From the NCBI GenBank assembly GCA_001939945.1, contig MOEB01000014.1:1-64000 (forward strand): a stretch of DNA of 64,000 bases, read 5' to 3'. A model generated the notes under the pieces. That model saw only the letters and a program-made list of their open reading frames with translations. It had not been told where the DNA came from and made no database searches. Numbering within the stretch: the first letter of the stretch is position 1; each line of letters opens with the position of its first letter. The stretch comes from Aerophototrophica crusticola. Its GTDB lineage: Bacteria > Pseudomonadota > Alphaproteobacteria > Azospirillales > Azospirillaceae. Of the stretch, positions 8,262-15,532 are shown piece by piece. The position numbers were made by a program, and so were the translations under genes.

Positions 8262-10238
8262 CTACTCCGCCGCCCGCGCCAGGGCCGCCTCCCCCTCCTG
8301 GCGGACGGGGCCGGGCGTACGCAGGGCCGTGGGCAGCCAGCCGGTGCCGGCCAGCAGCCGCTCCGCCTGGGCCGCCATCTCCGCCTTGCGCAGGCCGGCG
8401 AGGGCGTCCGCCTCCCGCGCCCCCACCCCCTCGGCCACGGCCTGCCGGATGGTGGCCTTGGTCACCCGCCCCAGGTAGCGCTCGGCCGTGGGCGCCCACC
8501 ACTCGGCCATGTCCAGCCCCAGGGCCGCCGCCAGCGCGTCGGCGTGGGCCAGCCGCCGCCGGTCCCCGCCCCAGGCGCCGCGCACGGCGTACAGGGTGCG
8601 GCCCGCCGCGCAGGCCAGCAGGGCCAGCACGTCGGCGTCCTCCGCCCCCATGACCCAGGCCCACAGCCCCTCCGCCTGCCGGGGCAGGCGCGTGGACCAT
8701 GCCCGGTGCGCCTCCGCCAGCTCGCGGGTGGCGCGGCAGTCCCCCAGCCCACCGGGCAGGTAGGGGGCGGGCTCCACCCGCAGGCAGGAACCGGGGTCGT
8801 TGGACAGGGGGTAGAAGGCGCGCAGGGCCAGGACATGGGCCACGGCGCGCAGGGCGATGCCGGGGCTGGCCGCGAGGCTGGCCTGGAGCGCCAGGGTGCG
8901 GTGGGCGGTCAGCTCCTCCAGCAGCCGGTCGGGGATGCCCGCCGGGCCGTCGTCCTCCGGCTCGCCCTGCGGCTCCGGCACCCCGGCCGCGGGGCCGGTA
9001 CCACCCTCCCCGATGCTTTCGCTGACGGTGTCATCCGCGACGGCGGCAGGCAGGGTCGCGGGCACCGGTTCCGGCTCCGGCTCCGGGGCGGGCATGTCCT
9101 CCGGCCGTACATAGCCACGCTCCACCCGCAGGGTCCCGTCATGGCCGAGGCAGACGAACGCCCCCGCCCGCGCCAAATCCTCCGGCGCGTACGCCTCCCG
9201 CCCCTCGATGGCGGCCAACGCGTCCTCGATCCGCTGTAGCTCCAGGCATACCTCGTCCGGCAGCTCCGGCAGGCGGGCATACTCGTCCTCAAGGGCATTG
9301 TACCGCTCCCGCAACGCCTCGGCCTGGGCAACCTCCTCGTCGCTGGGCTGCACCGGGTCCGGCCACACCCGGGCCATGTCGCCGGCGCGGGCATAGGGGA
9401 ACTCGGCCGCCGCCTCCACCCACAGCCACCCCTCGCCCCGCACGGCCCCCGCCTCCCGCGCCAGCCGTTCCGACACCAGCCGGTCCAGCAGGGTGCTGTC
9501 GGCGAACCACCCGCCCCCGTCCTCGGTGAACAGGTCGCGCACGATTTCCCCGCCCGCCGCCGCGTAGGCCTGGGCGCCCACGAACACGGCCCGGCGGTCG
9601 GAGGCGGGTACCTGGGAACGGGTCAGCAGCCGCCGGATCATCTCAGGCGACTTGTTCCACGAAAGCTCGCCCCACACCCGCTCCTGCGCGGCGTGGTCGT
9701 CGGTGAGGCAGAAGGCCATGAGCTGGTCCAGGGTCATGGCCCCCTCGCGGTAGAGCGCCATCAACGCCGGGCTGGCGGCCCCCAGGCGCAGCCGCTGGCG
9801 CACGATGGCATCGGGCAGGCCGAAGCGCGCCGCGATGTCGGCCACGGCCAGCCCCTGGCCGCGGTGCAGGCGGGCGAACGCCTCGTACTGGTCGGCCGGG
9901 TGCATGGGGGCGGTGTTGACGTTCTCCGCCAGGCTCTCCTCCTCCGCCGGGCTGGCGCCGCGGGGCAGGCAGGGGATGGGCTCCGACTTCTTGAGCCGCT
10001 TGGCCGCGGCGAGGTGCAGCAGGGCGCGCCGCCGCCGCTCACCCGCGTGCACTAGGTAGAACCCGGTGGCCGCCCCGTCCGCGCCCGCCTCGGGCTCGAC
10101 GCGCAGGGGGTTGATCAGGCCGTGGGCGGCGATGCTGGCCGCCAACTCGGCGAGGCCCTGGTCGCTGCCGGTCCGGCGCACGTTGGCGGGCGAGGGCTTG
10201 AGCTTCGAGAGAGGGACGGCAAAGGTCTGGGCTTCCAT
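8262..10238 (-). CDS. Large ParB-like nuclease-domain protein of plasmid/ICE type
   Basis: A 658-residue protein. Residues 5-110 are a ParB/Srx-type domain: KLKPSPANVRRT near the start, AASIAAHGLINPLRV, and the nucleotide/DNA-contact motif GERRRRALL at 66-74, followed by SLAENVNTAPMHPADQYEAF. Residues 125-155 form the ParB helix-turn-helix (GLAVADIAARFGLPDAIVRQ). The C-terminal half is acidic and Pro-rich around 400-470, then helical, and not assigned. Chromosomal ParB is about 290 residues. This long form is typical of plasmids and ICEs and is usually not paired with ParA; none is adjacent. ATG 10238 has a GTGGAGGAAA ribosome site. A perfect 12-bp GC stem-loop lies 23 bases upstream of the start. 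Confidence 0.85.
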   Translation of the reverse strand: MEAQTFAVPLSKLKPSPANVRRTGSDQGLAELAASIAAHGLINPLRVEPEAGADGAATGFYLVHAGERRRRALLHLAAAKRLKKSEPIPCLPRGASPAEEESLAENVNTAPMHPADQYEAFARLHRGQGLAVADIAARFGLPDAIVRQRLRLGAASPALMALYREGAMTLDQLMAFCLTDDHAAQERVWGELSWNKSPEMIRRLLTRSQVPASDRRAVFVGAQAYAAAGGEIVRDLFTEDGGGWFADSTLLDRLVSERLAREAGAVRGEGWLWVEAAAEFPYARAGDMARVWPDPVQPSDEEVAQAEALRERYNALEDEYARLPELPDEVCLELQRIEDALAAIEGREAYAPEDLARAGAFVCLGHDGTLRVERGYVRPEDMPAPEPEPEPVPATLPAAVADDTVSESIGEGGTGPAAGVPEPQGEPEDDGPAGIPDRLLEELTAHRTLALQASLAASPGIALRAVAHVLALRAFYPLSNDPGSCLRVEPAPYLPGGLGDCRATRELAEAHRAWSTRLPRQAEGLWAWVMGAEDADVLALLACAAGRTLYAVRGAWGGDRRRLAHADALAAALGLDMAEWWAPTAERYLGRVTKATIRQAVAEGVGAREADALAGLRKAEMAAQAERLLAGTGWLPTALRTPGPVRQEGEAALARAAE

Positions 10239-10622
10239 CTTTTCCTCCACAATCACGTTCTGCGGGCGCGGCGCCGCGCCGCGCCCGCATGGAGGCAGCC
10301 CTTGGGGTGAGAGGGGGGCGACGGCCGGCGCGCGGGGCCGGGCCGCGCCGCGGGCGGGGGCCGCCCGGGTGGAGGTTGCTTGCCGAGGTGGTCCCCCGGC
10401 CCCTGAGCGCCAGCGGCCCTGGCCTGCGGACAAGCCGCGCCGTCGCGGGGGAGAGAGGGCGGGACCCCTCTCTCCCCTAGCCTGGCTCGTGTCCGGCGGG
10501 ATCACGGTGACCGCTTCTCTCAACAACCCCGGCGTGCTTCATCCGGCCCGTGAGAGTAAGCCATTGTCCTATGACAAGGGTACGGCTACCGTGGCGCTGT
10601 TCCAATCCAGACGGGAGGCCCC
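10239..10622. promoter_or_regulatory. Divergent regulatory region between the parB-like gene and an XRE regulator
   Basis: It holds a perfect stem-loop (arms 10261-10272 and 10278-10289) in the parB-like leader, the 33-bp element shared with the DUF932 leader (10309-10341), a TCGCGGGGGAGAG motif at 10443 also shared with that leader, and the TTGTC/GACAA operator-like site near 10564. No gene is evident. Confidence 0.5.
10564..10577. promoter_or_regulatory. Operator-like inverted repeat upstream of the XRE gene
   Basis: TTGTC-CTAT-GACAA is a perfect 5-bp inverted repeat with a 4-base spacer, 45 bases before the XRE-type gene start. Small XRE regulators often bind such sites to repress themselves and a divergent gene, here possibly the parB-like gene. 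The pairing of site and protein is inferred. Confidence 0.4.
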
Positions 10623-11123
10623 ATGGCGCGCCGCATTCGGGACGGGGGAGCGGCGGCCGAGGAGGCGGCCTTCGAGGCGGCGGTCGCAGCCCGCATCGCC
10701 GCCCGTCGGCGTGAGGTGGGACTGTCCCAGGCCGCGGTCGCCACGGCCCCGGGCATCAGCCTGCAGCAATTCCACAAATACGAGCGCGGGTCGAGCTGCC
10801 CGCCCCTGGGCCGCCTCAACCGCCTCGCCGCGGTGCTGGGCCTCAGCCTGGCTTGGCTGCTGGGAGACGAGGTCACCCCCGCGCCCATGGCTGTAGACGC
10901 CCCCTTCCCCGCGATCCCACTGGCCGACCGCCCAGCCGCCGCAGCCCTTCTCCGCCAGTTGGCTGATGCCTTGTCGGCCACGACGACCAGCCCAGCAGCG
11001 GAACCGTCCCCTGCCCTGCCGACCGACAAGGCTCCGAACCACGCCCAGCCCCAGGTGCGTCGCCGCCGCCGCCGCGGTGCCGTATGGGACCCTGCGGACG
11101 TGGGCCTGTCCGCCCTGCCCTGA
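10623..11123 (+). CDS. XRE-family helix-turn-helix transcriptional regulator
   Basis: A 166-residue protein with a Cro/CI-type helix-turn-helix at about residues 22-80: RIAARRREVGLSQAAVATAPGISLQQFHKYERG, then LNRLAAVLGLSLAWLLGD. The C-terminal half is Ala/Pro-rich, ends in a run of arginines and has no recognised effector domain. It is transcribed divergently from the parB-like gene, and a TTGTC/GACAA inverted repeat upstream is a plausible operator for both. Start ATG 10623 follows a GGGAGG ribosome site. A role as master regulator of the element's maintenance genes is inferred from position. Confidence 0.85.
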   Translation: MARRIRDGGAAAEEAAFEAAVAARIAARRREVGLSQAAVATAPGISLQQFHKYERGSSCPPLGRLNRLAAVLGLSLAWLLGDEVTPAPMAVDAPFPAIPLADRPAAAALLRQLADALSATTTSPAAEPSPALPTDKAPNHAQPQVRRRRRRGAVWDPADVGLSALP

Positions 11124-11152
11124 ACCGACCCCCTGTCCTCGCTCCGGCAGGC

Positions 11153-11392
11153 TTAGGCCACGGCCCCCTTGCGCAGCCGCACCCCCGGCCCGGCACCGTC
11201 ATCCTCCGGGACCAGCATCGCCCCGCTCTGCTCCAGGGCACCAACCAAGGCCGCCATGTTGTTGCGGATCGGCGTAGTCTTGCCCGCCTCGAAGGTGCGG
11301 ATGCTGTTGATGGTCACGCCGGATCGGCGTGCCAGGTCCTTCTGGGTCCAGTTCAGCAGGCCGCGGGCGGCGCGGCATTGGGCGGGCGTCAT
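11153..11392 (-). CDS. Small XRE-family helix-turn-helix protein
   Basis: A 79-residue protein that is essentially one helix-turn-helix domain: MTPAQCRAARGLLNWTQKDL, then ARRSGVTINSIRTFEAG, with the typical C-terminal AALVGALEQSGAML. The length matches single-domain XRE regulators common in Rhodospirillales, some of which act as antitoxins. The divergent neighbour at 11503 could be a partner, but it does not resemble a known toxin. A longer open frame extends to 11950; I start at ATG 11392 because the domain begins there. It is convergent with the larger XRE gene, with 29 bases between them. Confidence 0.8.
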   Translation of the reverse strand: MTPAQCRAARGLLNWTQKDLARRSGVTINSIRTFEAGKTTPIRNNMAALVGALEQSGAMLVPEDDGAGPGVRLRKGAVA

Positions 11393-11502
11393 GCCCCAAC
11401 CGTAGCCGGCCCGCGTACGCGCGCCAGACATTGCCGGGAACAAAGCCCGAGAATGGTTATTATACCCATGGATGGTTTTTTCAGAGGAGCCGGGGAATTG
11501 CC

Positions 11503-11886
11503 ATGGCCGCGTTGCGCCGGCGCTTGCCGTCCCTGCACCTCGCGACTCCACACCGGGCGGACGCTGAACGGCGCCCCGACCCGGCCGTCGCGCTATACGC
11601 GGCCTGGCGAACCGCCATGGATCGCCTGGACCGCTCGGCGAGACCTGGCGCCCCCTGGCTGGCAGTCCTCGTGAGGCGGGCCGAACAGCGTGAAGCCGAG
11701 GCAGGCAGGACCTGGGACGCAAAGCTGGACGAGCTGGTGGCCACCAAGGCCGGCGGCCTGCAAGGCATCGGCGCCAAGCTGGCCGCTGCCGGCGACCTGC
11801 TGGACGTGCGGGAGAAGCAGGAACTACCCTGGCAACTCGTCGCCTCAGCTGGCGCCGACATCGGCAGGCTGTCACGGAGGAAGTAG
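11503..11886 (+). CDS. Hypothetical protein
   Basis: A 127-residue, Ala/Arg-rich, helical protein with no domain I recognise. It contains PAVALYAAWRTAMDRLDRSA and WDAKLDELVATKAGGLQG, suggesting amphipathic helices. The start at 11503 has an AGAGGAG ribosome site, and an AT-rich stretch with a TTATTATAC box lies about 45 bases upstream, unusual in this GC-rich setting and a plausible -10 region. It diverges from the small XRE gene, so that regulator may control it. Confidence 0.55.
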   Translation: MAALRRRLPSLHLATPHRADAERRPDPAVALYAAWRTAMDRLDRSARPGAPWLAVLVRRAEQREAEAGRTWDAKLDELVATKAGGLQGIGAKLAAAGDLLDVREKQELPWQLVASAGADIGRLSRRK

Positions 11887-12180
11887 GGTTGACCGGGGTG
11901 ACCGTTGACCCACAAACTTCATGACCTGGTGTCGCAACCGGCCGGAACACATCATTGCCTTAGGTGGAGATCGCCGCCATCCGCCTGGTACACAACCCAG
12001 GACTTGGCCGCCTGGTGAAGCTGGGCGCACCGCGGGCGTGACAAGAACGTGAGCCTTTCTGGCAGACCCCCGACCGTTCCCATCCCTTGGTCATGGTCGC
12101 ACGACCGGCCCTCAGACGACAGCTCGGTTCTCCCCGTCCCCTGCCACCGCGCAAGGCAAGGCCACAGGGCACTCCGGTCG
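11887..12180. other. Gene-free boundary segment
   Basis: Nearly 300 bases between the element genes and the two-gene cassette. No intact gene, RNA or repeat is supported. A short open tail on the plus strand (about 11964-12040, ending LVKLGAPRA) could be a degraded gene end, but this is too short to call. Confidence 0.3.
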
Positions 12181-13734
12181 CTATGTGGCTTGTCGGCTCT
12201 TTTCCCAAGCCGCGATCAGGTCGAGGAGCAGCCTTTTCACATAGCCTGCGTTCAAGTTGGACCCGAGCACCGAGATCTTGGCTGCCTGCCCGATATGAAG
12301 GGTGTGCTTCTCGACGACGATGTTGTTCTTTGACATGAACAACTTGTCCCATGCCAGGAAACGGTCACCCTCCTTGTTGTCCGAGGGATTCTTCCAATAA
12401 ACCCCGTTCAGTCCGATCGCCATGCCTTCGGAGCAGGAGCCGAAAAGTGTGCTGTCGATCAGGACAAGCACTTCGTCCGTCTCGTCGATCGGAAATGACT
12501 TCCTTGCATTCTCAAGCTTGGCCAGCGGGAGGTTTGCACGGATATACAAGGACGGGTCCTGGTAGTCGTCGAGACGCGAATAGAAGAGTTCCCGGAACCG
12601 GACCCGCTGCTGCGCCGGATTGGGAGCCGGACCGGTCAGGATGGGTGCACTTGCCGGGCTTGCCGGCGCGGACGCTGGTACAGCCCCCTCAAGGGTGGGC
12701 GTGGCGGCAGCCGGTGGCTCGCGCCCCTCCATCATGGGGGCCGCCGCGAGGCGCCGCGCCAAGTCGAGGCAGCCGAGGACCTCGACGGCCAAATCCCGCA
12801 GGGGGATCTTCGCCTGCGTGTCTGTCCCATGCTCGGTGACGAACTCCTGGATCGTCGTCTTCATCGCGTCGGCATGGCTGACGTTCAGCCGCTTCTGCAA
12901 GGCGCGGATGACCCGGGAGCTGTGGGTGTAGTTGTCCTTGATCTGGTAAAGGGCGCAGAAAGCCGGCGCCGAAACGGCGTCGAGGATGAACCTGTCGTCC
13001 ACGGACCGGGAACGGTCCACATCGATCAACGTCACGAACTCATCGAAGCCAAGGCCTTCAATCTCGTCGACCAGCTCGTCAATGAAGTCGGCGATCGTGA
13101 CCTCGGCTTTGGGGTTCAAGCCGACGTCCCGCAAGGCCTTCTGCAGGTAGCGCAGCTCGTCCGCCGTCCACCGGCCCGGCTTCAGCCGATAGAAGTCGCT
13201 GACGACCCGCAGGAGCCGCAGGTGGGGCGTGTACCTTTCATCGTACTCACGGGTCTCGATCGTCAGGAGCCAGCCATGCAGGTTGCTCGCGACCTCGATG
13301 CTGTCCACCCGCTTCTCCAGCGCGACGAACCGGTCGTAGACGCGGTCGGCCAGCCGGTGGACCTGGGCGCGGAGGTCGTCCTGCGCCACCGCCAGCGTCA
13401 GGAGGTTGTTCTTCACGGTGATGACCGAATGGGCCAGCAGCAGGTCGCGCTCCTGGAGCAAGTTGATGTAGCGCCACGCGTGCTTCTGCATGTCGGCGAG
13501 GTCTGCCACGTTCGCCCGCTCGGCGGCCCCCCTCTTGCCGGACAGGGTCGACCAGCAACGGCGGAAGAACCCTTGCCCGGAGTAGTCGTCCAGGCGTTCC
13601 CCGACGCAGGACAGCAGCCGCGAGGCGTCGAGCGCGAGTTGCTCGCACTGGTCCTGCCGATCCGATGCCCAGGCGAGCGTCGGGGCCAGGGTCTGGTCGA
13701 TCGCCTCCAGTTCCGATGACTCAAGCTCGAACAT
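12181..13734 (-). CDS. Uncharacterised helical protein, second gene of a candidate two-gene system
   Basis: A 517-residue protein with no domain I can name. Residues about 1-180 are helical with a coiled-coil-like stretch (VHRLADRVYDRFVALEKRVDS). Residues 180-330 are helical and acidic, a Pro/Ala linker follows, and residues about 410-517 form a compact alpha/beta domain with FPIDETDEVLVLIDSTLFGS, GLNGVYWKN and FLAWDKLF. That domain resembles small PH-like domains of bacterial stress proteins, but the likeness is only by eye. An in-frame TTG at 13752 overlaps the upstream stop (TTGA), yet ATG 13734 has a better GAGGGA ribosome site, so I use it. It is translationally linked to the upstream membrane-type gene. 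Both lie directly before the defence island. Confidence 0.7.
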   Translation of the reverse strand: MFELESSELEAIDQTLAPTLAWASDRQDQCEQLALDASRLLSCVGERLDDYSGQGFFRRCWSTLSGKRGAAERANVADLADMQKHAWRYINLLQERDLLLAHSVITVKNNLLTLAVAQDDLRAQVHRLADRVYDRFVALEKRVDSIEVASNLHGWLLTIETREYDERYTPHLRLLRVVSDFYRLKPGRWTADELRYLQKALRDVGLNPKAEVTIADFIDELVDEIEGLGFDEFVTLIDVDRSRSVDDRFILDAVSAPAFCALYQIKDNYTHSSRVIRALQKRLNVSHADAMKTTIQEFVTEHGTDTQAKIPLRDLAVEVLGCLDLARRLAAAPMMEGREPPAAATPTLEGAVPASAPASPASAPILTGPAPNPAQQRVRFRELFYSRLDDYQDPSLYIRANLPLAKLENARKSFPIDETDEVLVLIDSTLFGSCSEGMAIGLNGVYWKNPSDNKEGDRFLAWDKLFMSKNNIVVEKHTLHIGQAAKISVLGSNLNAGYVKRLLLDLIAAWEKSRQAT

Positions 13735-13748
13735 CTGCTGTCGGTCCC

Positions 13749-15311
13749 TCAAATCCTGTCGATGGCCGTGCGCAGGGCGGCAGCCGCCACCGCCCCGTCC
13801 TGCATCCGGAGCCGGAACGCCGCGTCCTGCCTCATTCCCTCCTCCAAGAAGGCGGCGAACCGGACCTGCCCCTCGAACACCTCACGGGAGACCGTATCCA
13901 GGATGCGCGCCGCGTCATGGAGTGTGGCCGTGTTGCGGACCAGGTCGCGGAACGGCGCCTCGATCCCGGTCTCGATGGCGAACTCGGTGGCTACCCCGAC
14001 GATGAGACCACCCGCCAGCCCCCCGAACATCAGGGGCAGCCCGGCCGTTGCCCCGAGGGCTGCCATGGCCGCCGCGCCAAGAGAACCGCCGGCCGTTCCG
14101 GCGGCGGTGGAAAGCAGCCCCTTGCCTTGGCGTTCCTCGAAAGCCTCGGCCGTGATATCGCCGCGCGCAAGCAGGACCAGGTCCTTGACGAGGTTGACGG
14201 CGCAGACGACGGCGACGGAAACGGCATTGCTGCGGACGATCGCGCCGACGCCCTGCGTGCCCAGGGACCCGGCCACGGTGGTCCCGGTCACCCGTGTCAG
14301 CACGCTGTGCGTCCCGGTGACCAGCCCTGCCTTGATGGCGCTGTCCGCGGCCGTTGCGGCGGTCTCGGCGACAATCTTGGCCGTGGCTTCGGCTGGCGAG
14401 AGCCGGCCGGCGCGGACGTCGCTAAGGTACCTCAGGGTGTTCACCGAGCCGGAGAAGACGGCCGCGAGCACGGCCGCGTGGCCGGCGGCGTTGGCGGCCT
14501 GCTGGACTGTCGATCGGGCCTGGTATCCGCCATGGGCATCCTGCAGGGCCTTGCGGTCGCCCTTCCCCATTCCTTCGGCATCGCGCTTGGTCAGGGGGCT
14601 CGATGAGACATCCTTGTATTCGAGCCGGTCTGTGGCGGTTTCCGCTGTCTGGCTGTAAGCGGTGCTTTTGGCCGATGCCTCGGCAGCATCAGGCCCGTTG
14701 CCTGAGTTCTGTAACCGTGCCGACTTTCCAGCTTCGAAGTCTGCCTTCTTGGCGGCGATCCGCTCGATATGCTGAAGTTGGTCGGCGGGGCTTATCCTCT
14801 GGTCCACTTCTGCGTATTTCGGCAGCTTGGTTTTCGGATCAAGTGCGGAGAGTTCAAACGCCGTGCTGGCAGGAGTTGCGTTGTACTTGGACTGGGCCGA
14901 AACCACGACCTGCCCTTGGTCGACTACGGCAATGTCAACGACCTGATCATTCTTGGGCAAGACGCCACCGGCCCGGTCGGTGTACGCCCTCGCGCCAGAC
15001 CCCTTGACGATCGCGTCAGCATTGAAGGTCGACCGATGGAATTCTTCGGCGATGAGGCCGGCCTTAATGGGGACGCTCTGGCCGGTGCTGGACAGCTTGT
15101 CGATCATCCCGTCAGCCCGGAGTGCTTCCTCAAGCAGGGCGGACATCTGGCGCTTGGCCTCGAACGGGAAGACCGGGTTCAGGGCCACGGCGTCCTTGAA
15201 GGCGGCCTCATAACGCTTCTCGACAGGTTCGGAAGACACCATCACGACCTCATGCCCACGCTGGCCAGAGCGCATAAGCTTAACCGAGCCGGATAGGCTT
15301 TCGGCAGCCAT
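13749..15311 (-). CDS. Uncharacterised protein with hydrophobic Gly-rich core and possible nuclease-like N-terminus
   Basis: A 520-residue protein. Residues 85-145 hold AEEFHRSTFNAD and then VVDIAVVDQGQVVVSAQSKY, in which E89/E90, D126 and Q140-x-K142 have the spacing of a PD-(D/E)xK-type core in its QxK variant. This reading is tentative. Residues about 260-450 alternate Ala/Gly-rich helices with hydrophobic segments (for example AMAALGATAGLPLMFGGLAG), suggesting membrane insertion or a pore-like bundle. The C-terminus is soluble and helical. It is the first gene of a two-gene unit, with only 14 bases from its stop to the preferred start of the next gene. The layout of sensor or nuclease plus membrane segment next to a defence island suggests a defence role, but I know of no characterised homologue. 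Confidence 0.7.
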   Translation of the reverse strand: MAAESLSGSVKLMRSGQRGHEVVMVSSEPVEKRYEAAFKDAVALNPVFPFEAKRQMSALLEEALRADGMIDKLSSTGQSVPIKAGLIAEEFHRSTFNADAIVKGSGARAYTDRAGGVLPKNDQVVDIAVVDQGQVVVSAQSKYNATPASTAFELSALDPKTKLPKYAEVDQRISPADQLQHIERIAAKKADFEAGKSARLQNSGNGPDAAEASAKSTAYSQTAETATDRLEYKDVSSSPLTKRDAEGMGKGDRKALQDAHGGYQARSTVQQAANAAGHAAVLAAVFSGSVNTLRYLSDVRAGRLSPAEATAKIVAETAATAADSAIKAGLVTGTHSVLTRVTGTTVAGSLGTQGVGAIVRSNAVSVAVVCAVNLVKDLVLLARGDITAEAFEERQGKGLLSTAAGTAGGSLGAAAMAALGATAGLPLMFGGLAGGLIVGVATEFAIETGIEAPFRDLVRNTATLHDAARILDTVSREVFEGQVRFAAFLEEGMRQDAAFRLRMQDGAVAAAALRTAIDRI

Positions 15312-15532
15312 ATCGCAGCAAGACCATACGCCTTGTCAACCTGAAGGCATCAGAAAAGGTGTCCATATCACTCACGGCTAGCCGCGCGACACCTATCGAC
15401 AAAGAACGGGTGTGATGGGCTGGCAAGTGCCAAAACCGGTAGGGTTGCCCGCCAGGGCCTTCGCGGGCGTCAAGACGGGGATGCCCGCAAGCAGCCCCCC
15501 GATGGCGTGATCGGGCCTGCCTGCCGGAGTCC

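Noticed and set aside
10623-11392. Toxin-antitoxin pair formed by the two XRE genes
   Set aside because: Both are DNA-binding type and convergent; neither resembles a toxin.
13734-13752. TTG start for the second gene of the two-gene cassette
   Set aside because: It overlaps the preceding stop neatly but has only a weak ribosome site; ATG 13734 is better supported. Not fully excluded.
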